Notes: generated by a model not told the origin, from the sequence alone. Shown: positions 1 through 7,137, counted from the stretch's first letter. The stretch is 10,529 bases of DNA from Chrysochromulina tobinii (GCA_001275005.1 JWZX01000834.1:1-10529); one strand, 5' to 3'. Numbers and translations: made by a program.

Positions 1-431
1 AGGCTTGAGCTTGATGTAGTGCTTGTCGTCTTTGGATGGTTCGCTGGTCATTTTCAGAGGTTCAGGACGATCGGGACGTCCACCGCTACCACGTGAATAT
101 ACGTGACCAAGTAAAGGGTAGCTCGGAGGCTTAACCGTGTGCACTGGGGCGAGCACGGGCAGAGAGACGGACAGACCGAAAGAACTCCCTGCTGAATCCC
201 AAAAACCCTAACGGACAAAACACGCGCCTAGAGAAACGGTCAGACGTTTCAGAGCCGACTAGTGAACATATGAGGCACGCTCACTGACGCTAGTCGTTCA
301 CACCGTCTAGTCGTTCACAGCCAATGGTTTAATTCGGCACCCAAGACACCGTTCACACCATCTTACACACCATCAAAACGTTCTTTTTTTGATGTAGGAA
401 AACGAGACGCACGCGGTCTTCGAGCGCACCG
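1..431. other. Non-coding upstream region
   Basis: No convincing coding sequence is seen on either strand. The region is less GC-rich than the rest of the window. It contains one telomere-like AACCCTAAC at 204-212, a 17-bp tandem repeat (separate entry), a T-run near 384-390 and several copies of GTTCACA. An in-frame TGA at 390-392 precedes the first ATG (432) of the downstream gene, so the reading frame does not extend further up. It probably holds the promoter and 5' UTR of that gene, but no core promoter element could be recognised. Confidence 0.5.
290..319. repeat. 17-bp tandem repeat, two copies
   Basis: The 13-mer CTAGTCGTTCACA occurs at 290-302 and again at 307-319 (period 17). A third partial copy, GTTCACAC, follows near 350-357. 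Function is unknown; it lies about 110 bases upstream of the first ATG of the plus-strand gene. Confidence 0.7.
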
Positions 432-984
432 ATGGGCGCCGTCACACCAAGGATGTGCTCGTGGTGCTTCGCCTTGCGAGCCTCTCCACACCATCCTGCA
501 ATCAAGTGGGGGGAGAAGAGCGACGAGTGCCGGGCGGCGATGGTGGCTTCGCATCTTTGCGTCGATTGCAAGAACTTCAAACAACTGAACGGTGAAGATG
601 TATCAAGTCAGCTGATGAAGGCAGCCCATTCTAAAGAGATGCAGCGCGAGCAAGTCGCGCCACAGCCGTCGCTTGCGTCGGCGATTGTTATGGCGCACCT
701 GCCCATGATCAAGGATACGGCAAACTCTGGAACGGTGCCCCAAACAGCGCCCATGGTGGGCGCAGGTGGCGGCAGCGGGTCAGGCTCTATGCCGAACATT
801 CGCCCATGGCCGGCATCATTACAGCTGAATAAACCAACTGCCTCGACCATGAGCGGCACATTGCCTCTCCTGCCTCGCCACGCCGCCAAGAAGCCACGCG
901 TCGTCTCGGGTGTCGTCTCGGACGCTGCCTCGGGGGCCGTCTCGGGTGCCGTTTCGGGCACGATCACGGGCACGATCACGGCGC

Positions 985-1262
985 AGGAGGAGCCGGAGCT
1001 GGTGATGGCAATCTCGGCGCCGATGGCGGAGGAGGTGACGGCAGAGAAGGCGGAGGAGGTGGTGGTGGTCACGGCGGGGGAGACGGCGGCGGGGGAGGCG
1101 ATGGCGGAGGCGATGGTGGAGGGGGCGATGGCGGCGGCGGTGAAGGCTGTGGAGCTGGTGAAGGCAGTCTCGGTGTCGATGGCGGCATCGATGAAGGGGG
1201 AGGCGGTGAAGGCGGTGGAGATGGTGGTGGTGACGGCGGGGGAGACGGCGGGGGAGACGTCG
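985..1262 (+). repeat. Purine-rich G-tract low-complexity region
   Basis: The plus strand is almost all purine with imperfect GGCGGAGGN and GGTGGTGGTGA units. A block close to GGTGGTGGTSACGGCGGGGG appears near 1058-1080 and again near 1219-1242. In the gene's frame it reads as repeated VVVTAGETAxGE and VKAVExV. In another plus frame it is Gly/Asp-rich, and on the minus strand it reads SPPP. Several GGG-runs could form G-quadruplexes or a triplex-prone purine tract. Such regions are prone to slippage. Confidence 0.75.
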
Positions 1263-1921
1263 CTGCCTCTCTATGCCGCGTCCACTCCAATGCCCCTTTC
1301 TCGACAAGAGCTGGAAATCGTGCAACGCCATTGCGACGCGGCGAGGGCCCTCAAGCAATTGCACGGCGCACCGGACTTTACACACCAAGAGAAGGAGCGC
1401 CTCTACGTGCGCGTCTATCCGACCCGCTCCCAAGGCCCTGCAAACGCGATTCCATCCTGGCGACGATGAAGAGCCTGCCGACGATGGTGGGGACGATTCG
1501 GGCCTCAATTCGGCCAGTGATCAGGATCAGGTGGAGCACTACGAGGATGAGGAGGCGACGACAATGCCGTCCGGCAGTCTAGCAGACATGGAGCTGCCGC
1601 AAGAGGCCGTGAGTGATGTGCGTGGCCAGGCTCCTGATGTCGGGACGAGCCAGGGCCATGCTGACAGAGCAGGGGAGGACGGGGTCGATTGGCCTCGCAC
1701 CAGAGGCGGTCGAGATGGACCAAGGGTCTGAGGAGGCGGAGGTCAAGACGGACAAGGGAGCCAGCCGTACCGAAGAGGTGGGGGCAAAGCTAACGGCAAA
1801 GCGGCCGTGCACGCGCTCCTCGGCTGCTCTTGCGCAGCACGCCGAGGAGCAGCAGCAGCAGCGCTCCTCCAGGCCTCGAACGCGCAGCCAGCCGCCCCCA
1901 TTGGAGAAACCACCTCCAAAA

Positions 1922-2104
1922 TTTGCCGTCTTCGAGACCGTCTTCTGCATCGAGGGGATCGCGGGCCATAGCCACACGTCAACGAAAAAGGGGGCGATGG
2001 TGGTCTCCGTCACCGCAGACAACCTCTACCAGGTAGCCTTCCTGGCGACTGGGCAGGTTTCCCACAATGTGCGAGAGGTCGACCTCGTCTGTGCGCTCCC
2101 CCCA
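1922..2104 (+). other. Tudor/SH3-like domain segment
   Basis: In the third reading frame of the plus-strand gene, about 61 residues show the alternating beta-strand pattern of Tudor or agenet-type barrels. An opening FAVFETVFCIEG is followed by KKGAMVVSVTADNLYQVAFL, then GQVSHNVREVDLV. This matches the usual order: charged loop, V-V strand, Y-x-V-x-F strand, and a closing V-x-E-x-D-L strand. Domains of this fold bind methylated Lys/Arg or act as small protein-interaction barrels. The aromatic cage cannot be confirmed by eye. The adjacent segment leaves this frame just after ALPPSW, at the C6 run. Confidence 0.45.
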
Positions 2105-3179
2105 TCGTGGACCCCTCCGAGGGCCAAACCTGCCAGGGAAGGACGAGCTGCAAAGGGGTGCTCGGGCGGCGGCCAAGACGTTCCTGGGGCGTACCGTCGA
2201 TTGGGACGCTGCCGGGACCCTTACGCCGCGGGAAGCGGCTGAGCCCTGTGCGCCCTGCCCGGAGAGCGCCACGGCGTGCGGCGGGCACATCCTATTCCCG
2301 TCGTGCACCACGGCCAAGGGCAAGGCCCTTGTGCTGCCCATGGGGCCCGATGACTTTATCCATTTTCTCGGCACGAAGCTTGGGAGTGAGGGCTCTCCCG
2401 TTAGTCTGACCCACGGCACATTGAAGCACCACCCGCTGGAGGATCGTGCGTCAGAGTGCAAGGCCCACGTCTCGATTGTGGCCCAGCACGACTGCGCTGC
2501 GCTGGGCATGACCATCAAGCAGAGCAGCCAGCTCGCCAAGGACGCCCAGCTGCTGGTGCAGGCCGACGTCAAAGCTCAAGGCAGCTACTGGGACGGCGCC
2601 GCCATCATCGAGGTGGAATGGGACGAGGGGTATTGGCCTCTTGGAAACAAGACCAGGCGGGACAAGGGGCCGATTAGCGATCTCGCATTCGATCCGGGCA
2701 CCATGGATCTCGTGTGCTCCAGGAAGACGGTCGTCCTGGACAAATCCACGAAGCTGCCCATCATCCTCTACTCCATGGGGGGTGCCCCCCAGGTGGGGCT
2801 CGCCATGCGCAGCCATCTCGAGCCCCTCAACCGGATGCCGCAGGACCGGAAATTCAACCTGAGTAGGACCCGCGATGGCCTTGGGACCGAGGCGGGCGGC
2901 ACGGAGCAGCGCATGAACCAGATTGGCACCCGGCGTTGCGATTTCAACGTGGTGCCCTCCAAGCGGCCCACGTGCAGACGCGGCAAGCTCGAGGAGCACG
3001 TGATCAACACCGACGGGGTCTTGGACCTCTACGCCGACACGTACGACGAGTTCGACTACTGGTACAATGAGGAGATGATGCGCATGTTCGGCGAAATGGC
3101 CGCGGTGATCTGGGAGGCCATGCCCATCAGCTCAGTCTACGTGGCGGCTCTGCAGCAGAGGATGGACGAGGAGCGCCGC

Positions 3180-3428
3180 TGCTTCACGGACCTCGGCATG
3201 TACCTGGAGCCCTCGCGGGTGCTGGGGGAGAACATGGGGGTCTCATCGGCCTATTGCGCCTCTCTGCATAATGACCCGACAGACCTGTTGTTCGTCACGG
3301 CTTTTGCCGGAAAGTGTGGCCGAGTCCGGACATGCGGATGTTGTGGCTGTGCCGACCACTTGTTCAAGCCGACCCCCAACGCATGGGTGCGTGGTAGGCT
3401 GTTTCACGGTGGGGTGGCAAAGCCTTGA
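3180..3428 (+). other. Putative 2OG-Fe(II) dioxygenase HxD region (TET/JBP-like)
   Basis: Near the C terminus of the plus-strand gene the sequence VSSAYCASLHNDPTDLLFVT places an H-x-D pair (His codon 3267-3269, Asp 3273-3275) at the end of a hydrophobic strand. This is the setting of the first two metal ligands in double-stranded beta-helix dioxygenases, and the H-x-D-x-x-D spacing resembles TET/JBP proteins. A later FHGG could supply the distal His, but it lies only about 46 residues on, shorter than usual. The stretch between is Cys-rich (CGRVRTCGCCGC) and may be out of frame. Assignment is by motif only; a coincidental HxD cannot be excluded. Confidence 0.3.
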
Positions 3429-3593
3429 GCCGAGGCCAGTGCGTCGTGCGTTGGCGGACACACGGGGTGGCTCGTGCGATCATGTGCGTCGCCATAGCAG
3501 GCGACCTCGCCACCGATCGGATGCCGACACGGCTGCGAGTGTGTGACCCAGGCTTACGCCCAACGGCGGTGTGCCCTGTTCCAACCAGACTCA
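3429..3593. other. Region without a clear gene
   Basis: After the TGA at 3426-3428, coding-like text in the other two plus frames persists only briefly (to about 3546) and has no recognisable motif. A small palindrome CTCATC-A-GATGAG lies at 3590-3602, at the stop codon of the minus-strand fragment that follows. It may be the 3' UTRs of two convergent genes. Confidence 0.35.
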
Positions 3594-3709
3594 TCAGATG
3601 AGCCCAGTTCCGGAATAGCCCATAGCATTCAAAGCGGCGATGGCGGACGGGTGCAAAACGGCGCTCAGCACGGTGGGGACGCTTAGTCCGTACACGAGGC
3701 CGGGACCGC
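3594..3709 (-). CDS. Hydrophobic C-terminal exon fragment, unknown protein
   Basis: The minus strand reads GGPGLVYGLSVPTVLSAV, then LHPSAIAALNAMGYSGTGLI and TGA (3594-3596). The composition is protein-like, and a run of small and hydrophobic residues could form one membrane helix. A strong 3' splice acceptor (GGGTTTGCAG, AG at 3711-3710) sits directly upstream on the minus strand, so this may be a terminal exon. The family is not recognised and no upstream exon could be linked. It may belong with the minus-strand fragments at 4238-5035, but the tandem duplication in between shows no coding signal. Confidence 0.4.
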
Positions 3710-3786
3710 CTGCAAACCCAATGGACGACACATAGAAACGTGAATCAGAACGATCGTGTGCGCCGAGTGGTCGAGAGTGGCTCTGG

Positions 3787-4062
3787 GCATGTGTTCTGGT
3801 TGTGTTTCTGTGCGAAGCGGACTTGGAAATTTAGGAAAACCTAAAACAAAATTTAACTCTCGAGACTCGACTCTCCACATCGCAGACGAGACAAATCTCC
3901 ACAAAAGCGAAAAGGTCTCGCCGCGCATGTGTTCTGGTTGTGTTTCTGTGCTAAGGACTTGGAAATTAGGAAAACCTCCAAACATTTCACTCTCGATTCT
4001 CCACATCGCAGACGAGACAAATCTCCACAAATTAGCGAAAAGGTCGTCGGACGTCGCCGCGC
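3787..4062. repeat. 138-bp imperfect tandem duplication
   Basis: Two copies start with GCATGTGTTCTGGTTGTG at 3787 and 3925. Both continue through ACTTGGAAAT, TAGGAAAACCT, a variable A/T-rich centre, then TCTCCACATCGCAGACGAGA and GCGAAAAGGTC, ending near a CGCCGCGCA motif. The differences are small indels and substitutions that shift all reading frames between copies, so the unit is unlikely to be coding. It is clearly more AT-rich than its flanks. Origin is unknown; it may be a fragment of a dispersed repeat family. Confidence 0.8.
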
Positions 4063-4078
4063 AGGGCCCCGCGCCCGC

Positions 4079-4195
4079 CACCGTCACGGTGTGAGAGTCA
4101 CATCAGACTGTGGGGACTGTCGGGAGCCAAAACCCCTGCGGTGTGTGCACTATGTGTGCACGCGCCGATGTGCTCTCAGGTGGCGCTCTTATCCC
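4079..4195. other. Intergenic stretch with short palindrome and repeat
   Basis: It contains a near-perfect palindrome CACCGT-C-ACGGTG at 4079-4091 and a tandem TGTGTGCAC pair near 4143-4161. No gene is supported here. An arginine-rich plus-strand reading through this interval has no domain and lies opposite better minus-strand coding signal. Confidence 0.35.
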
Positions 4196-4281
4196 TTGAT
4201 GAAAAACCGCTGCATCAGAGGCATTAAAAGGCAACCGTCAATGCACCGTCCACTCGCTCGGCCTCTTGATGAAAAGCTGCG
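4195..4281. repeat. Short direct repeat CTTGATGAAAA
   Basis: CTTGATGAAAAACCGCTGC at 4195-4213 and CTTGATGAAAAGCTGCGCG at 4265-4283 are near-copies 70 bases apart. On the minus strand both read as FIK after an aromatic/Leu-rich residue (LFIK, FFIK). They may flank a third, degenerate duplication-bounded insertion like the two introns described below, since GCCTCTGATGC lies between them. Confidence 0.5.
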
Positions 4282-4386
4282 CGAGCGTCGTGATGATCGC
4301 CTCATCGCGCCGCAGGTCGGCGCGTGCGTACGGCGGGCACTGCCGCGCTGGAGGCTGCGCTGGAGGCAGATCCGGAGCTCGCCGCC

Positions 4387-4431
4387 GCCCCGCCCACCAC
4401 GGCGTTCAACGCCCCGCCCACCACGGCGTTC
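4387..4431. repeat. 24-bp tandem repeat, two copies
   Basis: A 21-base exact match beginning GCCCCGCCCACC occurs at 4387-4407 and 4411-4431 (period 24). On the minus strand it encodes the duplicated NAVVGG peptide of the unrecognised fragment. The period is a multiple of three, so the reading frame is kept. Confidence 0.8.
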
Positions 4432-4560
4432 ATGGACCCGCCCACCTCGTCGGCGGCGGTGGCCGCGGTGGGCATTAGTGCGCTCGTCCCGGGCGTGTCA
4501 GCATGCCCGATGCCTTCCTTCTTTGCAGCGACGAGGCGGGGACGGAAGTAGGCGGCGTAC

Positions 4561-4675
4561 CTGCAATCGAGTGCAATCAGAGGCCATCAGAGGCCATCAG
4601 AGGCCATCAAGATGCACTCAGGAGGTGATAGAGGAGGCAATCAGGCGGTCATCAAGAGGCACTCAGGTGGCGTAC
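4561..4675 (-). other. 115-nt repeat-built intron bounded by exon duplication
   Basis: On the minus strand the intron opens GTACGCCACC (4675-4666) and closes GATTGCAG (AG at 4562-4561), immediately followed by exon GTACGCCGCC (4560-4551). The first ten intron bases are therefore a 9/10 copy of the first ten downstream exon bases, at a distance of exactly 115. Removing it joins TCGCA to GTACGCC and restores LLSQYAAYFRPRL in one frame (phase 2). The body is made of CTGAGTGC, CTGATTGC and three GGCCTCTGAT units. The same motifs fill the intron at 9010-9110. This is consistent with introner-like elements or intron birth by local duplication. Confidence 0.65.
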
Positions 4676-4801
4676 TGCGAGAGCAGCACGCCCGCATAGG
4701 CAGAGCCCTCGAAGCCTTCCTACGCAACCTTGGAGATCTTGGGGTAGCTCGCGCATGCATCCAGGATGAACTCGATGAGAGATGAGCACTCCCCGGCGCA
4801 C

Positions 4802-5035
4802 CGGCTGGAGTGCGGAGACGACGGGTGTCGCCTCGAAGAAGAAAGTGAGCGCGCTGGGCGCAACGTCCTGCGCATTCAAGCTGAGGCGGAGGGCGGCGGG
4901 TCCGGGGGCGAGCGAGCCTGGCGAATAGCATCGGACGTGCGCGTCATCGATCAACGTGGCGGGCACGACGGTGTCATTGAAATGGCATCGGTAAAGGTGG
5001 CGCTCACCCGCGCCCAGCCAAGCGCCGCTGCCATT
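4802..5035 (-). pseudogene. Orphan IPT/TIG domain fragment
   Basis: The minus strand reads WLGAGERHLYRCHFNDTVVP, then ATLIDDAHVRCYSPGSLAP and GPAALRLSLNAQDVAPSALT, ending FFFEATPVVSALQP. This has the core features of the TIG units in the large gene to the right: Gly-rich turn, CxF, VPAT, a second Cys followed by Pro, a SLN strand, and a closing F-F. The first strands are missing or very divergent, and after ALQP the sequence is no longer TIG-like. It may be a downstream exon of the TIG/lectin gene, separated by the F-box gene, or a stray duplicate. Confidence 0.6.
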
Positions 5036-5081
5036 TGATGGAACACGCTGCCCTTGGCCTTGGCACCCTAATACGGAATAT

Positions 5082-5107
5082 CTTCATACCAAAATGTTGT
5101 TATGAAG
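5082..5107. repeat. Inverted repeat, 7-bp stem
   Basis: CTTCATA (5082-5088) pairs perfectly with TATGAAG (5101-5107) across a 12-base loop. GTTATGAAGT (5099-5108), which overlaps its right arm, is also the exact reverse complement of ACTTCATAAC at 5347-5356. The right arm therefore takes part in two alternative fold-backs. Confidence 0.6.
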
Positions 5108-5143
5108 TACACATAGCACGTCTGTCGCGTCTGTCGTGTTGAC

Positions 5144-5158
5144 GTTCACATAGTGAAC
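5144..5158. repeat. Short palindrome GTTCAC-ATA-GTGAAC
   Basis: Six-base arms flank a three-base spacer. The arm GTTCAC is shared with the repeats at 290-319. It could be a protein-binding dyad or chance. Confidence 0.5.
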
Positions 5159-5197
5159 TTTAACAGCGGACCTATCGGTACTATCGGGTTACGTTAG

Positions 5198-5220
5198 GGG
5201 GGAGGGTTACTCCCTCCCCC
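5198..5220. repeat. 9-bp perfect GC hairpin
   Basis: GGGGGAGGG (5198-5206) is exactly complementary to CCCTCCCCC (5212-5220) around the five-base loop TTACT. It lies about 165 bases upstream of the F-box start codon. It would be a very stable stem in RNA or single-stranded DNA. Confidence 0.75.
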
Positions 5221-5384
5221 GCTCCCCGCCGATTAACGGCCTGTGTAAAAGCAGGCTGTGTCGGCCACGCCTCCGTCCATTGCGATAGCGGCCCCTCCGG
5301 AGAGCGCGCGCGTTTTTGTGTTTCACAGCAGCAACAGTGAACTTTGACTTCATAACGGGACAGTGTTGTGACGGCCTCACCACG

Positions 5385-6458
5385 ATGGAGTCCCCTTTCG
5401 ATCGCCTGGCCGCCGACGAGATCCACCAGATCCTGACGCTAACTGGCATGACGGGGCTTTGCGTCGTCTTGCCACGCGTGTCGAAGGAGATGAAAGCCCG
5501 TGCCGCCGCGGCGCTCTGCAGCATGGAGCACATTGAGATTTCACCATACGATTCTGTTTGGCATTCTAGCCGCGACGATCATTTCACCTCCTGGTCGTCG
5601 GTGGATGAAGGCCGCTGTGTGTCAGCCTCTCAGATCCCATTTCTCGCCTTCGATGAGGAAAACTTGTGGGCCACTAGCCCCTGGCCGCACTCGAAGGACG
5701 CTCTCGAAGCAGCCGCGAAGATGGCCACGTTTGTGGCCAACTTCAAGCTTGTCCTGTCAAAGACTACGGCGCTGAAATCGCTGTTCTTAGAGGCGAATTT
5801 CTATGTTTGGGCTGACGAAGACTGCGAAGGACCCGAGACAGTGCCGCTCCCTGCCTTCTCGCTTGCGACTGTTGCCTCCACTCTGCGAACGCTCTCGGTC
5901 CGCGTCAAGCCCTCATCGCAGACACTGCTCGACATTGTCTCCTCCTGCCATGGGCTGGAGGAGCTCTCGTGGAGACTCGTGGCACAGCAGCAGTACGAAG
6001 GCGACTCGTGTCTGGTCCTGAATGAATCTATGGTTGCCGCACTCAACCACGCGAAGACGGCTTGTCCAAACCTCACCAAACTCCCCTTGTTGGACGTGTG
6101 GATAGCTCGAGGAGGTCCTGGGGAAGAGGCAATACGCGCCTTATGTGCTTGGAGGCTCAGCTCAATCGAGGACGTGCGCGCCTTTTTTGCTTTGCTCCGG
6201 TCGTGGGCGAACCTCGAGTACGCCGCCATCGACCTGGTGTACTCGGAGATGGTCATCACCGAAGCCAAAGCCTTTGCCGGCACACCGGGGGCTTTCAAGG
6301 GGGTGCTTTACATCCTGGTGACGGACGTCGACAACACGGATTTCGATCCGGGCGAGTTCACCTATCAGGATGGGTCTTTGTTATCGGATCAAAGACCGTT
6401 TATCGATCTGGTCAACGAGCCGCAGCTCAAGGTGCGCGTCGAGGCGTTGTACTTTTGA
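5385..6458 (+). CDS. F-box-like protein with leucine-rich C-terminal part
   Basis: An uninterrupted 357-codon frame ends in TGA. I chose the ATG at 5385 (context CACGATGG) rather than the in-frame ATG at 5316, because the protein then opens with MESPFDRLAADEIHQILTL, an F-box beginning (acidic/Pro start, F-x-x-L, D-E-I/L, a hydrophobic helix). The box closes with LPRVSKEMKARAAAAL at about residues 30-45, where F-boxes carry V-S/C-K-x-(W/M). The rest has irregular Leu-rich strand/helix units (TALKSLFL, STLRTLSVRV, CHGLEELSWRL, CPNLTKLPLLDV, WANLEYAAIDLV), consistent with a degenerate LRR-like substrate-recognition region. F-box proteins bind Skp1 and present targets to SCF ubiquitin ligases. 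It lies on the strand opposite the TIG fragments on both sides. No damage is seen. Family assignment is by pattern only. Confidence 0.7.
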   Translation: MESPFDRLAADEIHQILTLTGMTGLCVVLPRVSKEMKARAAAALCSMEHIEISPYDSVWHSSRDDHFTSWSSVDEGRCVSASQIPFLAFDEENLWATSPWPHSKDALEAAAKMATFVANFKLVLSKTTALKSLFLEANFYVWADEDCEGPETVPLPAFSLATVASTLRTLSVRVKPSSQTLLDIVSSCHGLEELSWRLVAQQQYEGDSCLVLNESMVAALNHAKTACPNLTKLPLLDVWIARGGPGEEAIRALCAWRLSSIEDVRAFFALLRSWANLEYAAIDLVYSEMVITEAKAFAGTPGAFKGVLYILVTDVDNTDFDPGEFTYQDGSLLSDQRPFIDLVNEPQLKVRVEALYF

Positions 6459-6830
6459 ACGAGACCGGTACAGAGAACTCACTGTACTGACAACGCTCAT
6501 CACGCGGATGCGGTAGTCCCAAGGTACCGGTACCCATCACACGAACCCCCAAGGGTCACGAGTCAGGGCGAGGAACGGGTGTGCCGGACCTGCCTGAGAA
6601 CTGGCGGCGCGTCGCATCTCCGTCTGAGAGTGGGGATGCAGGCCAGCCGCTGAGGCCCGACGCATCCCCGTCTCAGGATTACGCTGCGTACGGCATCGTG
6701 GTCGATTCAAACGTCCTCGGTGGATGAAGTTTGTGCTCTTGAAGAATTGTTTCTCTGACACACCCCTGGGCGGCGAGCATCGCCATACAGGAAAATCGAA
6801 TAGAGCAAGCAGCAAGACACACTCACGCAC
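6459..6830. other. Region between F-box and TIG/lectin genes; repeats and probable intron start
   Basis: No gene is supported. It contains a perfect 12-bp palindrome GGTACCGGTACC (6523-6534) and a 16-base direct repeat, CGCATCTCCGTCTGAG (6613-6628) versus CGCATCCCCGTCTCAG (6661-6676). An 8-bp stem is formed by GGGGATGC (6632-6639) and GCATCCCC (6662-6669). On the minus strand the right end (from 6830) begins GTGCGTGAGT, a good intron donor following the last TIG coding sequence. Confidence 0.5.
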
Positions 6831-7137
6831 CGCACGATGCAAGTGAATGTGAAGCGTGTCGCCCGACGCGCCCGAATGATGCAACGTGGCCGGGACGTGC
6901 ACCCCAGCCACGATGGACGCCTCGTCCGCGTCGCCGAAGCGGCACACACGCGACGGCGCCCCTGTCGAGGCCATCCGGAGTTGCACCAGGGTGCCGCCGG
7001 TTGTGCTGCCGAGCTGCGGCGTACCGGCGAGCACCGCGGGCAGTGCGCGCAGCGTGTATGAGAGCGGCGTGGGAGGGTGGAGCTGCTGCCCGTTCAGAGA
7101 GACGCGTACAGGTACGTCGGCGCGCTCGAGGAGAGAG

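Larger units (their letters stand above)
432..3428 (+). pseudogene. Frame-interrupted zinc-finger-like / Tudor-like / putative dioxygenase gene
   Basis: Coding character runs along the whole span but changes frame three times, each by +1. Segment A is 432 to about 1450, B about 1445-1700, C about 1700-2105, and D about 2115-3428 ending in TGA. The ATG at 432 (context CACCGATGG) is the first after an in-frame TGA at 390. A begins with Cys pairs CSWC and CVDC, suggesting a small zinc-binding unit, then an Ala/Val/Glu-rich stretch. B is acidic (PGDDEEPADDGGDDSG). C has a basic/Gln-rich linker (EEQQQQRSS) and a Tudor/SH3-like domain. D is a roughly 430-residue globular part with HNDPTD near its end. 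The C6 run at 2098-2103 is a plausible site for the C-to-D slip. The changes may be decay, assembly indels or unrecognised short introns. Inferred role: nuclear chromatin or DNA-modification protein; the family is not firmly recognised. Confidence 0.5.
4238..4797 (-). pseudogene. Unrecognised protein fragment, two exons, damaged
   Basis: The minus strand reads GECSSLIEFILDACASYPKI, then SKVA, TAG (4720-4722), EGFEGSAYAGVLLSQ. An intron at 4561-4675 follows. Across the junction the sequence continues YAAYFRPRLVAAKKEGIG, then a low-complexity part (MNAVVGGALNAVVGG, ASSGSASSAASSAAVPA). After a one-base frame change near 4330 comes YARADLRRDEAIITTLAQLF and IKRPSEWTVH, ending in TGA (4238-4240). 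The residue mix is clearly protein-like with helical character, but I do not recognise the family. The in-frame TAG and the frame change argue for a pseudogene fragment, or for sequence error. The left part abuts a TIG half-domain with no credible intron between them. Confidence 0.45.
5048..5384. other. Upstream region of the F-box gene with fold-back sequences
   Basis: No gene is seen. The interval holds three perfect short hairpins and a wider 10-bp inverted repeat (listed separately), the pair CTGTCGCGTCTGTCGTG, and AGTGAACTTT at 5152-5161 and again near 5337-5346. It presumably contains the promoter and 5' UTR of the plus-strand gene starting at 5385. No TATA-like element was identified with confidence. 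Confidence 0.45.

Noticed and set aside
204-212. Telomere repeat AACCCTAAC
   Set aside because: A single copy with no array; expected by chance.
1069-1290. Minus-strand SPPP-rich frame resembling a hydroxyproline-rich cell-wall protein
   Set aside because: It is the exact antisense of the purine-rich tract and has no signal peptide or flanking domain. The plus-strand frame connects to better coding sequence on both sides.
819-1508. Minus-strand His/Arg/Leu-rich frame
   Set aside because: Composition follows from the GGT/GGC repeats read backwards; no domain is visible.
257-3600. Terminal inverted repeats framing the plus-strand gene as a DNA transposon
   Set aside because: GTTCAC/GTGAAC words recur upstream, but no matching longer inverted copy was found after 3428, and no transposase motif was seen.
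3929-4699. Arginine-rich 256-residue plus-strand frame
   Set aside because: It crosses the tandem duplication and lies antisense to the clearly protein-like minus-strand fragment and its intron; Arg/Pro content is typical of a GC-rich shadow frame.
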